A stretch of DNA of 64,000 nucleotides from Rhodoferax bucti (GCF_005876985.1 NZ_VAHD01000005.1:1-64000), one strand, 5' to 3'; shown: positions 1 to 9,744, counted from the first letter of the stretch. The notes: generated by a model from the sequence alone, not told the origin. A program made the numbers and translations.

Positions 1-111
1 TGACGACCATAGCGACTTGGTACCACTCCTTCCCATCCCGAACAGGACAGTGAAACGAGTCAGCGCCGATGATAGTGCGGATCCCCGTGTGAAAGTAGGT
101 CATCGTCAGGC
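1..111 (+). rRNA. rrf: 5S ribosomal RNA, 5' end cut by the window
   Basis: The first 111 bases match a betaproteobacterial 5S rRNA. CCATCCCGAACAGGACAGTG (loop B/C region) is followed by the GTGAAAGTAGGTCATCGTCAGG 3' part, and the two ends (TGACGACC and GGTCATCGTCA) form helix I. The extreme 5' bases (expected GCC or similar) lie outside the window. The molecule is part of the large ribosomal subunit and is presumably the last gene of an rRNA operon extending to the left. Confidence 0.95.
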
Positions 112-128
112 TATTTACAGTGAGAAAA

Positions 129-161
129 GGTCCACCAGTTTTGGTGGGCCTTCTTCGTTTT
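129..161 (+). terminator. Intrinsic terminator of the rRNA operon
   Basis: An 8-bp stem (129-136 pairs with 143-150, one G-T pair) with a 6-base loop is followed by a T-rich run at 151-161. It lies 18 bases after the 5S rRNA, which is the usual place for the end of an rRNA operon. It also separates the operon from the convergent gene ending at 172. Confidence 0.85.
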
Positions 162-171
162 GGCGTTCGCT

Positions 172-900
172 TTACGATTGTTGATGGTCACAAGACATAT
201 CACGTATCCAAAGCGTTTCTCGTGTTTGAACGGTATCTAAAAACTGTTCAACACCATTGGATACTCGCGCAAGGTCGGCGAATGTATCAAAACCGATTTC
301 CAAAAACGCCTGCAAATGCGCGAGCTTTGCCGCTTTGGCCGGGCCTCGCATGGCCCTCAGGGTGAATCGAATGCCCGGTAGGCGGACCGCAGACTGAAGA
401 CCTTGACCTAGCTCCAGCACACTATTCAACTGCTGCTGGCGTTTGTCGATTACGCCTACATGTTTCCAAGCTGTTCGGTAGAGCGCTTCAGACAGAGGAG
501 CGTTGTCGAGAGACGCGACTTCTGAAGCCAAGGCTGCCGCCATTTGCATGTCCAAGTGTTCCGTGAGGAAGTGCAATTCTGCCAGCGCGACTGCGATCGC
601 CACGATTGATTGCGGGAAGAGGCGTTCCATAGCACCAGCAATTCTCGAGAACTCCGCATCCCGTTGCTCAAAGTCTTTGGCGCTATACAACTCCTGCAAA
701 AAGAAGGTACATGCGGGAGCAAAGACGGGCTGCGCCAAAAGATCTCCATAGCTGGATGCGAAACGCGCACATTGGAATGTTTTGATTTGATGTACTGCGA
801 CACGGAGCTCAGGTCGTTGCGCTGAAAGCTGCCGCAAAGCCTGTACTTCATCGATGGCTGCGCGAATTCTTGCAGCGCCAAGAGCGTGATTCATGTGCAT
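172..900 (-). CDS. FFLEELY-motif protein, function unknown
   Basis: A 242-residue soluble protein of the conserved hypothetical family named for an FFLEELY motif; here the motif reads FFLQELY at about residues 66-72 and is followed by the typical AKDFEQRDAEF segment. No signal peptide, membrane helix or catalytic motif is visible, and the protein looks largely alpha-helical. An ATG at 900 is used; a second at 894 is possible. It is transcribed towards the rRNA terminator and divergently from the acetyltransferase at 995, across a 94-base AT-rich gap. The family is common in Betaproteobacteria and I know of no assigned function. Confidence 0.8.
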   Translation of the reverse strand: MHMNHALGAARIRAAIDEVQALRQLSAQRPELRVAVHQIKTFQCARFASSYGDLLAQPVFAPACTFFLQELYSAKDFEQRDAEFSRIAGAMERLFPQSIVAIAVALAELHFLTEHLDMQMAAALASEVASLDNAPLSEALYRTAWKHVGVIDKRQQQLNSVLELGQGLQSAVRLPGIRFTLRAMRGPAKAAKLAHLQAFLEIGFDTFADLARVSNGVEQFLDTVQTRETLWIRDMSCDHQQS

Positions 901-994
901 CAGTGTAGAGAACGGCTTCCTTTCTGGATGGGCGGCGTTTGAATTAAAGCGGTTGGCCTACAAAAACCAAGGGAAAACCCTTATATTTGTAGCC

Positions 995-1702
995 ATGCAT
1001 GCCTTAAATGAACCGGTCGAATACGATGAGCCTCACGTCCCGCTACGTGGAGCTCCCGCCTATCTCGCGGGGTATTCTTCCTGGGTCAGTATCCGCAGCT
1101 TGGGAGCAAATCACCGCAATCGTGTTCTGACGCATTTGCGGAGTCTGGATAGTCAAGATCGGATGATGCGCTTCGGCTACGTGGCGAATGATGTGCAGAT
1201 TGAGGCATACGTAGACCGGCTCGACTTCCATCACGATGCGGTGTTTGGGGTGTTCAACCGCAAGCTGCAGATCGTGGCGCTGGCGCATTTGGCGATATGT
1301 CGCTTGCCAGGCTCAGAGCCCGTGGGGGATTTCGGCGTGTCGGTGTTTCCTGCGTGGCGGGGGCGGGGACTTGGCGGTCGTTTGTACGAGCGGGCCGCAT
1401 TGCACGCACGTAACGAAGGTGTGGAAGTACTGCAGATCCAAGCGCTCGCATCCAATGTGCCTATGCTCGCCATTGCCCGAAAGCATGGCGCTACGGTACA
1501 GCGCATGGGCAGTGAGTCTGAAGCCTGTTTGCGCTTGGCCAAACCGAGCTTGGAGTCCCGCCTGCAGGAAATACTGGAGGAGTACTGGGCCCATCTGCAC
1601 TACACCGCCAAGGCGCAAGCGCGGGCTTGGTCGGATTGGCTTGCCATATTTCAGTCGATCCGGCAGCGCGCTATTTCAGCAACCACCATCTGCTCTCCGT
1701 GA
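995..1702 (+). CDS. GNAT-family N-acetyltransferase
   Basis: A 235-residue protein with a GNAT fold. The acetyl-CoA pyrophosphate loop RGRGLGGRLYERA sits at about residues 118-130, preceded by the beta-4 strand FGVSVFP. It should transfer an acyl group from acyl-CoA to an amine, but the substrate cannot be read from sequence. The frame is open back to 893 and would there overlap the start of the divergent gene. The ATG at 995 is preferred because it leaves an AT-rich promoter-sized gap; the weak Shine-Dalgarno makes this start uncertain. The last 60 residues after the GNAT core are an unrecognised helical extension. Confidence 0.75.
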   Translation: MHALNEPVEYDEPHVPLRGAPAYLAGYSSWVSIRSLGANHRNRVLTHLRSLDSQDRMMRFGYVANDVQIEAYVDRLDFHHDAVFGVFNRKLQIVALAHLAICRLPGSEPVGDFGVSVFPAWRGRGLGGRLYERAALHARNEGVEVLQIQALASNVPMLAIARKHGATVQRMGSESEACLRLAKPSLESRLQEILEEYWAHLHYTAKAQARAWSDWLAIFQSIRQRAISATTICSP

Positions 1703-1785
1703 ATGCTACTGCCGCCAGGTAGTGTGAAATACAAATCCGCTATCCTAGAGGCTTTGCAACCATGGCCCTATCGGGCGCCTTCCTA

Positions 1786-2661
1786 GTGTCTGACCCGCAT
1801 CCCGCGCGAAGCTTTGAAAAAGAAGACAAGCGCACCTTCCTCCAGAAACTCGCTGAATTTATCCATCCCGGCCCAGACTCCACGGCGGAGCTGATCGAGA
1901 CTTTGGCAGAAGCAGAAGACAACAACATCATCGGCGCCGAGTCCCGGGTGATGTTGGAGGGCGTGATTCGCATGGCGGACATGACGGCGGGTGACGTGAT
2001 GGTGCCCGCCACGCGCATGGATTTGCTCGACATTCAGTCTTCACCCGATGCGTTGATGCACGCGGTGATCGATACCGCGCACTCCCGCTTCCCGGTATTT
2101 GATGGCGAGCGGGAAAACATCATCGGCATTCTGATGGCGAAGGATCTGCTCAAACTGCAGCGCGCGCCAGAGCTCAATATTCGCGCTCTGCTGCGCCCCG
2201 CCGTCTTCGTGCCCGAGTCCAAGGGCTTGAACGACTTGCTGCGCGATTTCCGCGGTAATCGCAACCATTTGGCCATCGTGATCGATGAATTCGGCCGCGT
2301 GGCAGGCCTGATCACCATTGAAGACGTACTGGAGCAGATCGTCGGTGAGATCGAAGACGAGTTCGATATTGCCGAGGACGAAGGTGACATCTTCGCGTTG
2401 GCCGACAAAACATACCGTGTCAGCGGCGACACCCCTTTGGAGCGCATCAACGAGGCTTTCACGGTGCAGATGCAGGCGTCTGACCCGGAAGACAGCTTTG
2501 ACACCATTGGCGGCCTGATTGCGCACGAGATGGGCCATGTTCCCAAACGCGGCGAGCGCCACTCCCTCTGCGGGCTGGACTTTGTGGTGCTGCACACCAA
2601 AGGCGGTGCGGTGAAATGGTTCAAGGTGTCCTACACGCCTGATACCGCTTTGCCGGCCTGA
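1786..2661 (+). CDS. corC: CorC/HlyC-family CBS-domain protein (magnesium/cobalt efflux type)
   Basis: A 291-residue cytoplasmic protein. Two CBS domains span about residues 60-190 (MVPATRMDLLDI and GLITIEDVLEQIVGEI are the hallmark ends), followed by a CorC_HlyC domain at about 205-285. There is no DUF21 membrane domain, so this is the short soluble CorC/YbeX type. The GTG at 1786 (VSDPHPARS...) is preferred over the upstream in-frame ATG at 1762 because that N-terminus resembles the one I recall for relatives. Its TGA overlaps the ATG of lnt (TGATG). The ybeX-lnt pairing is conserved in proteobacteria, where the genes have been linked to Mg/Co efflux and to ribosome and envelope maintenance. 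Confidence 0.85.
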   Translation: MSDPHPARSFEKEDKRTFLQKLAEFIHPGPDSTAELIETLAEAEDNNIIGAESRVMLEGVIRMADMTAGDVMVPATRMDLLDIQSSPDALMHAVIDTAHSRFPVFDGERENIIGILMAKDLLKLQRAPELNIRALLRPAVFVPESKGLNDLLRDFRGNRNHLAIVIDEFGRVAGLITIEDVLEQIVGEIEDEFDIAEDEGDIFALADKTYRVSGDTPLERINEAFTVQMQASDPEDSFDTIGGLIAHEMGHVPKRGERHSLCGLDFVVLHTKGGAVKWFKVSYTPDTALPA

Positions 2662-4223
2662 TGCGGGGGGCGCTGTTCGGCCTGCTTGGTGGGCGTATCT
2701 CCGCCGGATGGTCGGTTGCTATAGTTTTCATAGCTGCTTGCGCACAAGCTACGGGCGCTGGATGGCCATTTAGCACTGTATTTTCGCAAGGGCAGACCTT
2801 TTGGTGGCTACAACTCATCAGTTTGTCGGTGTTCTTGGTCGTAGTGTCTGGCTCGACGACTCCACATCAAGCGGCGTGGCTCGCTTGGGGCTTTGCAACT
2901 GCATGGCTCGGTAGTACCTTTTGGTGGCTGTTCGTGGCCATGAACACCTACGGAGGCCTGCCTGCTTGGTTGGCCGCATTCGCGGTTCTGGCCTTGGCGG
3001 CGGCATTGGGTGGCTACTACGCACTGGCCATTTGGGCTTGGCGCCGCTACGTTCCGGCTGGCGGATGGCTATCTGTTTCAGCCTTTGCCGCGTTATGGCT
3101 GATGGCGGAAATGGCTCGCGGCACCTGGCTCACCGGTTTTGGGTGGGGCGCGATCGGGTATGCGCATGTAGACGGGCCGTTGGCGGCGTATCTGCCTTGG
3201 GTGGGCAGCTACGGCGTGTCTGCCATCGTGGCCGCGTGGGCCGCTGCGTGGGGTTTGGCGTGGGTGCGGGAGCGCTGGCTAGGTGCCGTCGCGCTGAGCG
3301 CGTTGTTGATGACGCCCTCAGTCATGCCCGCTGACTGGAATGCGTGGACCACGCCCACGGGTACCTTGCAGGTCACGCTGCTGCAAGGAAATATTCCGCA
3401 GGATGAGAAGTTCGAGGCGGGTAGTGGCGTGCCGCTGGCGTTGCAGTGGTACCGCGACGCCTTGCTGCAAACGACGGGCGATTTGGTGGTTGCGCCAGAA
3501 ACCGCCATTCCGCTACTGCCCCAGCAATTGCCGGACGGCTACTGGAATGCGTTGGCCGCACGCTTTAGCCAAGGCCACCCCTCCGCGCTCATCGGCATAC
3601 CGTTGGGGAGCTTTCAGGCGGGTTACACCAATTCCGTCATTGGCCTGAGCCCCAGCGCGCCCGGCGGCTGGCAGTATGACAAGCACCATCTGGTGCCGTT
3701 CGGGGAGTTCATTCCGCCGCTGTTCAAATGGTTCACGCGGCTGATGAATATCCCTTTGGGCGACTTCAATCGTGGCCCGCTGGGCCAAGCCTCTCTGCCT
3801 GTGCAAGGTGAGCGGGTGGCCCCCAATATTTGTTATGAAGATTTGTACGGTGAAGAGTTGGCCACACGGTTTGCCGACGCGGCGACCGCTCCCACGGTGT
3901 TCGCCAACGTCAGCAACATGGGTTGGTTTGGTGGCACGGTGGCTTTGCAGCAGCACCTCAACATCTCGCGGGTCCGCGCCTTGGAGTTTCAGCGCCCGTT
4001 TGTGCGGGCGACCAACACGGGCGCGACCGCATTTTTGTCCTATCGGGGAGAGGTGTTGCAGATGCTGCCGCCCCAGACCCGCGGCGTGCTGCAAGGCGAG
4101 GTGCAGGGTCGCACCGGCATGACGCCGTTTGCCTGGTGGGCCTCGCGGTTCGGCTTGTGGCCGCTGTGGATTGCGAGCCTGTTGCTGCTCGGGTGGGCTT
4201 GGCGCCGCCGCGAGCATCCTTAA
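2661..4223 (+). CDS. lnt: Apolipoprotein N-acyltransferase
   Basis: A 520-residue inner-membrane enzyme that adds the third acyl chain to the N-terminal cysteine of lipoproteins, the last step of lipoprotein maturation. About six N-terminal membrane helices (residues 1-225) precede a carbon-nitrogen hydrolase domain. The catalytic triad is visible as E280 (APETAIP), K341 ([12 protein letters not shown]) and C391 (NICYEDLYG), with spacing like the E. coli enzyme (E267, K335, C387). The start overlaps the corC stop by one base, so the two are translationally coupled. Residues 20-38 are encoded by a copy of the dispersed family A repeat, so part of the first membrane helix is repeat-derived. Confidence 0.96.
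   Translation: MRGALFGLLGGRISAGWSVAIVFIAACAQATGAGWPFSTVFSQGQTFWWLQLISLSVFLVVVSGSTTPHQAAWLAWGFATAWLGSTFWWLFVAMNTYGGLPAWLAAFAVLALAAALGGYYALAIWAWRRYVPAGGWLSVSAFAALWLMAEMARGTWLTGFGWGAIGYAHVDGPLAAYLPWVGSYGVSAIVAAWAAAWGLAWVRERWLGAVALSALLMTPSVMPADWNAWTTPTGTLQVTLLQGNIPQDEKFEAGSGVPLALQWYRDALLQTTGDLVVAPETAIPLLPQQLPDGYWNALAARFSQGHPSALIGIPLGSFQAGYTNSVIGLSPSAPGGWQYDKHHLVPFGEFIPPLFKWFTRLMNIPLGDFNRGPLGQASLPVQGERVAPNICYEDLYGEELATRFADAATAPTVFANVSNMGWFGGTVALQQHLNISRVRALEFQRPFVRATNTGATAFLSYRGEVLQMLPPQTRGVLQGEVQGRTGMTPFAWWASRFGLWPLWIASLLLLGWAWRRREHP
2718..2773 (+). repeat. Family A dispersed repeat inside lnt
   Basis: This copy carries the recurring blocks GCTAT, CATAGCTGCTTGCGCA and GGGCGCTGGA. It is translated in frame as part of the first membrane helix of Lnt (residues 20-38, [15 protein letters not shown] and onward). 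The same blocks recur at the other family A sites in this window. Confidence 0.8.
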
Positions 4224-4336
4224 AGCCGCCCCAGGTGCCTCAGGGTGCCGCCAGCCACGCGCTCGGCCCCGTAAAATGCCGGGTTTACTTGAACGCTTGC
4301 CCTGCACCGGCCGTTGCCGGAGATTGCTCTCACACC

Positions 4337-5242
4337 ATGCTTACTTTTCAGCAAATTATTCTTCGCCTCCAGGACTACTGGGATCGCCAGGGTTGCGCAC
4401 TCTTGCAGCCGTATGACATGGAAGTGGGCGCAGGCACTTCGCACACCGCGACCTTTTTGCGCGCTATCGGCCCGGAGCCTTGGAAGGCCGCGTATGTTCA
4501 GCCCAGCCGCCGTCCCAAGGATGGCCGCTATGGCGAGAACCCTAACCGCCTGCAGCACTACTACCAATACCAGGTGGTGCTCAAGCCCGCACCCGCCAAC
4601 ATCCTTGAGCTGTACCTCGGCTCCTTGGAAGCACTGGGTTTCGACCTCAAGAAAAACGACATCCGCTTTGTGGAAGACGACTGGGAAAACCCCACGCTGG
4701 GCGCATGGGGCCTCGGCTGGGAAGTCTGGCTCAACGGCATGGAAGTCACCCAGTTCACTTACTTCCAGCAGGTAGGCGGCATCGATTGCAAACCCGCCAC
4801 TGGCGAGATTACCTACGGCCTTGAGCGCTTGGCCATGTACCTGCAAGGCGTGGACAACGTCTACAACCTGCAGTGGACAGAAACCATGAAGTACGGGGAT
4901 GTGTACCACCAGAACGAAGTGGAGCAGTCCACCTACAACTTCGAGCACAGCGACGCCGATTTCCTTTTCACCGCCTTCAACGCGCACGAGAAGCAGGCCA
5001 AATACCTGATGGAGCAGCAACTTGCACTGCCCGCCTACGAGCAGGTACTGAAATGCGCCCACAGCTTCAACCTGCTGGACGCACGGGGCGCCATCAGCGT
5101 GACTGAGCGCGCCGCCTACATCGGCCGCATCCGCAATTTGGCGCGCAGTGTGGCGCAGGCCTACTACGAAAGTCGGGAGCGATTGGGCTTCCCCATGGCG
5201 CCGCGCGAGTGGATTGAACAGATGCCCAAGAAGGCCGCGTAA
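4337..5242 (+). CDS. glyQ: Glycyl-tRNA synthetase alpha subunit
   Basis: A 301-residue class II aminoacyl-tRNA synthetase catalytic subunit that forms an alpha2-beta2 enzyme with GlyS and charges tRNA-Gly. The family signature is clear from the N-terminal [17 protein letters not shown] through [19 protein letters not shown] to [20 protein letters not shown]. The ATG at 4337 gives the family's usual length, although the frame is open far upstream into lnt. The 113-base gap after lnt probably holds its promoter. GlyS follows after 20 bases. Confidence 0.97.
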   Translation: MLTFQQIILRLQDYWDRQGCALLQPYDMEVGAGTSHTATFLRAIGPEPWKAAYVQPSRRPKDGRYGENPNRLQHYYQYQVVLKPAPANILELYLGSLEALGFDLKKNDIRFVEDDWENPTLGAWGLGWEVWLNGMEVTQFTYFQQVGGIDCKPATGEITYGLERLAMYLQGVDNVYNLQWTETMKYGDVYHQNEVEQSTYNFEHSDADFLFTAFNAHEKQAKYLMEQQLALPAYEQVLKCAHSFNLLDARGAISVTERAAYIGRIRNLARSVAQAYYESRERLGFPMAPREWIEQMPKKAA

Positions 5243-5262
5243 GCGCACGGAGAAACTAAGAC

Positions 5263-7383
5263 ATGACAACAAAAAACCTTCTGGTAGAACTGTTTGTAGA
5301 AGAGCTGCCCCCCAAGGCATTGAAGAAATTGGGCGAAGCGTTTGCCACGGTGCTGGCGGACTCTCTCAAGGCCCAGGGCCTGGTGGCAGCAGATGCGGCC
5401 GTGACGCACTTCGCATCGCCCCGTCGTTTGGCTGTGCACGTGGCTGCGGTCGCCCCCCAAGCTGCAGACAAAGCGGTCTCGCAAAAGCTGATGCCCGTGG
5501 CTGTGGGCCTGGACGCATCCGGTAACGCCACCCCCGCCTTGCTCAAAAAGCTGCAAGCCCTGGGCGCGGATGCCAGCGCCGTGCCAGCTCTCAAACGCGC
5601 CATGGATGGCAAGGCTGAAGCTTTGTTCTATGACAGCATGGTCAAGGGTGCCACTCTGGTGGATGGCCTGCAGAAGGCCTTACTGGAGACCATCGCCAAG
5701 TTGCCCATCCCCAAGGTCATGAGCTACCAGCTGCAAAGCGGTTGCGAGCTGCCCGGCTGGACCAGCGTGAGCTTTGTGCGCCCCGCGCACGGCCTGGTGG
5801 CTTTGCATGGCAGCGATGTGGTGCCGGTGCAAGCACTGGGCCTGCATGCCGCTAACAGCACCGAAGGCCACCGCTTTGAAGCGGCGGTGTCTCCCGTGGT
5901 GATCGCAGATGCCGATGCCTACGCCGCTACCTTGGCCAAAGACGGCGCCGTGATCGCCAGCTTCGCCGAGCGCCGCGCTGAGATTGCTCGCCAGTTGGAC
6001 GCTGCAGCCGCCCATGTGGGCGGAGGATGCAAACCGATTGAAGACGACGCCCTGCTGGACGAAGTGACCGCATTGGTCGAGCGCCCGCATGTGCTGATTT
6101 GCGAGTTCGAGGCCCAGTTCCTTGAAGTGCCGCAAGAGTGCCTGATTCTCACCATGAAGGCCAACCAGAAGTACTTCCCGCTGCTGGATGCTGCAGGCAA
6201 GCTCACCAACAAGTTCCTGGTGGTGTCCAACATCAACCCGGAAGACGCCAGCTTCGTCATCGGCGGCAACGAGCGCGTAGTGCGCCCCCGTTTGGCCGAC
6301 GCCAAGTTCTTCTTCGACCAAGACCGCAAAAAGACACTCGCTTCGCGTGTAGAAGGTCTGGGCAAGGTCGTGTACCACAACAAGCTCGGCACCCAAGGCG
6401 AGCGCGTGGAGCGCGTGCGTGCGATTGCCAAGGCCATTGCGGCCCAACTCGGCGACGCGACCTTGGTAGCGCAAGCCGACCAAGCGGCTCAGCTGGCCAA
6501 GACCGATCTCGTCACCGACATGGTGGGCGAGTTCCCTGAGCTGCAAGGCATCATGGGCGGCTACTACGCCCTGAACGATGGCCTGGGCGACACCGTGGCC
6601 CACGCGATTGAGGACCACTACAAGCCCCGCTTTGCCGGCGACGCTTTGCCCCGCAACACCGCCGGTCTGGTCGTCGCCTTGGCCGACAAGCTCGAAACCC
6701 TGGTGGGCATGTTCGGCATCGGCAACTTGCCCACCGGCGACAAAGACCCGTTTGCCCTGCGCCGCCACGCCCTGGGTGTGATTCGCATGCTGGTCGAGAA
6801 GGACTTGCCACTGGATGTGTCCGCACTGGTGCAAAGCGTGGTGCCCGCATTCGGCAGCTTGATCACGGATGCGTCCGGTGCGCTGGTCGACTTCATGTTT
6901 GACCGCCTGGCCGGTTCCCTGCGCGAGCAGGGTTACAGCGCGCAAGAAGTTGATGCCGTGTTGGCCCTGCGCCCGCAGCGTCTGGGCGATGTGGCCAAGC
7001 GACTTGCCGCGGTGCGCGCTTTTGCTGCATTGTCCGAAAGCCCTGCTTTGGCTGCCGCCAACAAGCGCATCAGCAACATCCTGAAAAAGACGGACGATGT
7101 GGATGCGCACGTGAGCGAAGTGTTGCTGCAAGAAGCGGCAGAAAAAGCCCTCTTCGCCGCCATGCAAACCGTGTTGCCTCAAGCCCAAAGCCAATGGCAG
7201 GCGGGGGACTACACCGCCTCGTTGCAATCGCTGGCCGCCTTGCGCGCGCCGGTGGACGCCTTCTTTGAAGATGTGATGGTCAACGCCGAGCAGATGGACC
7301 TGCGCCTCAATCGTTTGGGCCTGCTCAAGAGCCTGCACGTGGCCATGAACCGCGTGGCTGATTTGTCCAAATTGGCAGCTTGA
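5263..7383 (+). CDS. glyS: Glycyl-tRNA synthetase beta subunit
   Basis: A 706-residue partner of GlyQ with the typical N-terminal LLVELFVEELPPKAL and internal KFFFDQDRKKTL motifs, and a C-terminal anticodon-binding part containing FALRRHALGVIRMLVE. Length matches the bacterial family. It lies 20 bases after glyQ and 14 bases before gmhB, indicating one transcript. Nothing is truncated or inserted. Confidence 0.97.
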   Translation: MTTKNLLVELFVEELPPKALKKLGEAFATVLADSLKAQGLVAADAAVTHFASPRRLAVHVAAVAPQAADKAVSQKLMPVAVGLDASGNATPALLKKLQALGADASAVPALKRAMDGKAEALFYDSMVKGATLVDGLQKALLETIAKLPIPKVMSYQLQSGCELPGWTSVSFVRPAHGLVALHGSDVVPVQALGLHAANSTEGHRFEAAVSPVVIADADAYAATLAKDGAVIASFAERRAEIARQLDAAAAHVGGGCKPIEDDALLDEVTALVERPHVLICEFEAQFLEVPQECLILTMKANQKYFPLLDAAGKLTNKFLVVSNINPEDASFVIGGNERVVRPRLADAKFFFDQDRKKTLASRVEGLGKVVYHNKLGTQGERVERVRAIAKAIAAQLGDATLVAQADQAAQLAKTDLVTDMVGEFPELQGIMGGYYALNDGLGDTVAHAIEDHYKPRFAGDALPRNTAGLVVALADKLETLVGMFGIGNLPTGDKDPFALRRHALGVIRMLVEKDLPLDVSALVQSVVPAFGSLITDASGALVDFMFDRLAGSLREQGYSAQEVDAVLALRPQRLGDVAKRLAAVRAFAALSESPALAAANKRISNILKKTDDVDAHVSEVLLQEAAEKALFAAMQTVLPQAQSQWQAGDYTASLQSLAALRAPVDAFFEDVMVNAEQMDLRLNRLGLLKSLHVAMNRVADLSKLAA

Positions 7384-7397
7384 CCTGAAGTCTTCCC

Positions 7398-7946
7398 ATG
7401 AAACTCTGCATTCTCGACCGCGACGGCACCATCAACGAAGACAGTGCGGAGTTCGTGAAGTCTCCCAACGAGTGGCGCCCTCTGCCCGGCGCGCTGGAAG
7501 CCATTGCCAAGCTCAACCACGCCGGCTGGCATGTGGTGGTGGCCACCAACCAGAGCGGCTTGGGGCGGGGCTTGTTTGATGTGGTGTCGCTTAACGCCAT
7601 GCACGCCAAGATGCACACCATGCTCGCAGCAGTCGGCGGCAAGGTGGATGCGATTTTTTACTGCCCCCACGCCCCGGACGACAACTGCCACTGCCGCAAG
7701 CCCGAGCCGGGCTTGTTTGAGCAGATTGGCGAGCGTTTTGGGATCGACCTCAAGGGCACGCCCTGTACGGGCGACTCCCTGCGCGACTTGATCGCCGGCG
7801 CCGCAGTGGGCTGCGAGCCGCACCTGGTGCTTACCGGCAAGGCTTTGTCCCTGCGCGGCAAGCCCCTGCCCGACAACTATCCCCCCGGCACCCACGTCCA
7901 CGAGGACTTGATGGCCTTTGCTGATTACCTGGTAACCCGATCATGA
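7398..7946 (+). CDS. gmhB: D-glycero-beta-D-manno-heptose 1,7-bisphosphate 7-phosphatase
   Basis: A 182-residue HAD-superfamily phosphatase that removes the 7-phosphate from heptose bisphosphate in ADP-heptose synthesis for the lipopolysaccharide inner core. Motif I is ILDRDGTINED with the catalytic pair D7/D9. The zinc site is CPHAPDDNCHCRKPEPG (Cys-x-His and Cys-x-Cys), typical of GmhB rather than generic HAD proteins. The glyQS-gmhB-acyltransferase order is common in Burkholderiales. Its TGA overlaps the next ATG (ATGA). Confidence 0.93.
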   Translation: MKLCILDRDGTINEDSAEFVKSPNEWRPLPGALEAIAKLNHAGWHVVVATNQSGLGRGLFDVVSLNAMHAKMHTMLAAVGGKVDAIFYCPHAPDDNCHCRKPEPGLFEQIGERFGIDLKGTPCTGDSLRDLIAGAAVGCEPHLVLTGKALSLRGKPLPDNYPPGTHVHEDLMAFADYLVTRS

Positions 7947-8743
7947 GCGGCATGCCCCCTTACACCGCAGTCCCCACCCAAAAGCGCCCCAACTGGTTCA
8001 TGGCGGTGCTGCGCTCGTGCCTGCACATGCTGTGGATGCTGGTGACGGTGATTCCCTGGGGCATCATCATGTTGGTGGCGTCCATCCGCGTGCGCGGCAA
8101 GCCGCTGTGGTGGATGGCGGTGCGCTGGCTGAGCTGGGCCATTGGCGGCGCGCGCGTGCTGCTGGGCATACGCACCCACGTCATCGGCTGGGAGAACCTG
8201 CCTACCGGCGACACCGCACCCGCGATTCTGCTGGTCAAGCACCAGTCCACTTTTGAGACCTTTTTGATGCCCACGCTCATGCCGCATCCGCTGGCGTATG
8301 TATTCAAAAAGGAGCTGCTGTATGTGCCATTTTTCGGCTGGGCCATGGGGCGCTTGGACATGATCCACATCGACCGCAGTCAGCGGGCCGAGTCGTTCAG
8401 CAAGGTGGTGGCACAGGGCAAGCGGCTGTTGGCGCAAGGCATTTGGGTGATCATGTTCCCCGAGGGCACGCGCATTCCCCGTGGGCAGACGGGCACCTAC
8501 AAACTGGGTGGCACCCGCTTGGCGGTGGCCACGGGCGCACCGGTGATTCCGGTGGCAGTGACCAGTGCCAAATGCTGGCCGCGCAAAGCCTTTATCAAAA
8601 CGCCGGGGGTGGTAGAGGTGTCGATCGGCAAGCCCATTCCCAGCGAAGGTCGCGACCCCAAAGAGCTGATGGCCGAGGTGCAAGCCTGGATCGAAGCCGA
8701 AATGCGCCGCCTGGACCCTGAGGCCTACCCCGCCAAAGCCTAA
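7943..8743 (+). CDS. 1-acyl-sn-glycerol-3-phosphate acyltransferase (PlsC family)
   Basis: A 266-residue membrane-bound lysophosphatidate acyltransferase acting in phospholipid synthesis. An N-terminal hydrophobic segment (residues 15-55) precedes motif I KHQSTFET, motif II around IHIDRSQRAE and motif III FPEGTRIPRG. Motif I reads H-x4-E rather than the textbook H-x4-D; as far as I recall HQST(W/F)ET is the normal form in this lineage, so it is not read as loss of function. ATGA overlap with gmhB implies translational coupling. Whether it is the main PlsC or a paralogue cannot be told here. Confidence 0.88.
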   Translation: MSGMPPYTAVPTQKRPNWFMAVLRSCLHMLWMLVTVIPWGIIMLVASIRVRGKPLWWMAVRWLSWAIGGARVLLGIRTHVIGWENLPTGDTAPAILLVKHQSTFETFLMPTLMPHPLAYVFKKELLYVPFFGWAMGRLDMIHIDRSQRAESFSKVVAQGKRLLAQGIWVIMFPEGTRIPRGQTGTYKLGGTRLAVATGAPVIPVAVTSAKCWPRKAFIKTPGVVEVSIGKPIPSEGRDPKELMAEVQAWIEAEMRRLDPEAYPAKA

Positions 8744-8755
8744 GCCGCACGCGCC

Positions 8756-9727
8756 ATGCACCCGCTGCTGCGCTTTACGCTCGATTTGTTTGAGCCTTTT
8801 GAGGCTCCAGCGCCCGTCGATAGTGCGCGAGCAGCTCCTAAAAAAGTAGCAAAAAGACGCGCCCCTCCTGCTCCCACTGGCGAGCTGGTGGTGCCCAAGC
8901 CTGCGCAGCCCCCGGTGCCAGCGGGCCCCTTCGAGCCCGGCCAACCCCTTCCCCACGCCATTGCGCCGGTGAGCTACAGCCATCCGCAAGCGACGCGCGA
9001 GGTGCGGCTGGACGGCGCCGTGGTGCGTTACGCCTTTGCCCGCGGCAAGCGCCGCACCATTGGCTTCATGGTGGGGCCGGATGGCTTGGCCGTCCGCGCG
9101 CCCCGCTGGACGCCGTTGATGGAAGTGGACGCCGCCCTGCAAGAAAAAGCCGGCTGGATTCTGCGCAAGCTGCATGAAACCCGCGAGCGCGTTGCCCGCC
9201 AGCAGCATGCCCAGGTGGACTGGGCGCAGGGGGCCGAGTTTCCGTTTCTGGGCGATACCGTGCGCATTGCTTTGGACGCCACCCACGGCTTCAGCGCCAA
9301 AGGTGCGGCGCTGGACGACGTTGCTGATGCCTCCGGTGTGCGCTGGCTGCGCGTCGCTTTGCCGCAAACGGCAAGCACCGCCCAAATCCGCGATGCGGTG
9401 CAAGCCTGGCTGATGCGCGAAGCCAAAGCCCTGTTTGTGCAGCGGCTGGAGCACTTCGCACCTTTGCTGCAGGTGCGCTGGACCAAGCTGAGCCTGAGCA
9501 ATGCCGGCACCCGCTGGGGCAGCGCCAAAAGCGATGGCTCCATTCGCCTCAACTGGCGGCTGATCCACTTCCGGCCGGCGGTGGTGGACTACGTGGTGGC
9601 CCACGAACTGAGCCACCTGCGGGTGATGGACCACAGCCCCCGCTTTTGGGATACGGTGCGCACCGTGGTGCCCGACTACGCCACCCTGCGCCACAGCCTC
9701 AAAGACCCGGCCATTCCCAAGTGGTAG
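8756..9727 (+). CDS. YgjP-like SprT/DUF45 zinc metalloprotease-type protein
   Basis: A 323-residue protein whose C-terminal two thirds form a DUF45/YgjP domain. The zinc motif VAHELSHLRVMDHSPRFW (HExxH plus a downstream His) sits at about residues 282-299, and RWGSAKSDGSIRLNWRL precedes it. Some family members are described as metalloproteases and E. coli YgjP as a UTP pyrophosphatase. The first 85 residues are Pro/Ala-rich and probably disordered. This leader contains a reverse copy of the family A repeat (8797-8851). It follows the acyltransferase after 12 bases and ends in a hairpin terminator. Confidence 0.82.
   Translation: MHPLLRFTLDLFEPFEAPAPVDSARAAPKKVAKRRAPPAPTGELVVPKPAQPPVPAGPFEPGQPLPHAIAPVSYSHPQATREVRLDGAVVRYAFARGKRRTIGFMVGPDGLAVRAPRWTPLMEVDAALQEKAGWILRKLHETRERVARQQHAQVDWAQGAEFPFLGDTVRIALDATHGFSAKGAALDDVADASGVRWLRVALPQTASTAQIRDAVQAWLMREAKALFVQRLEHFAPLLQVRWTKLSLSNAGTRWGSAKSDGSIRLNWRLIHFRPAVVDYVVAHELSHLRVMDHSPRFWDTVRTVVPDYATLRHSLKDPAIPKW
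8797..8851 (-). repeat. Family A dispersed repeat (reverse) in the metalloprotease leader
   Basis: On this strand the blocks GGCTCCAGCGCCC, GTGCGCGAGCAGCTCCTA and AGTAGCAAA appear in the order seen for reverse copies such as 16881-16935. It is translated in frame within the low-complexity N-terminal leader, where an insertion would be tolerated. Confidence 0.75.
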
Positions 9728-9744
9728 CCGCATGGCTACCTTTT
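9723..9744 (+). terminator. Hairpin terminator after the metalloprotease gene
   Basis: A perfect 7-bp inverted repeat (GGTAGCC 9723-9729 with GGCTACC 9734-9740, loop GCAT) is followed by TTTT. The left arm includes the stop codon. It would end the lnt-glyQS-gmhB transcription block ahead of chrA. The short T run makes it moderate in strength. Confidence 0.6.

Noticed and set aside
8230-8270. H-x4-E instead of H-x4-D in the acyltransferase
   Set aside because: First read as a damaged active site, but HQST(W/F)ET appears usual for this family in Burkholderiales and all other motifs are intact.
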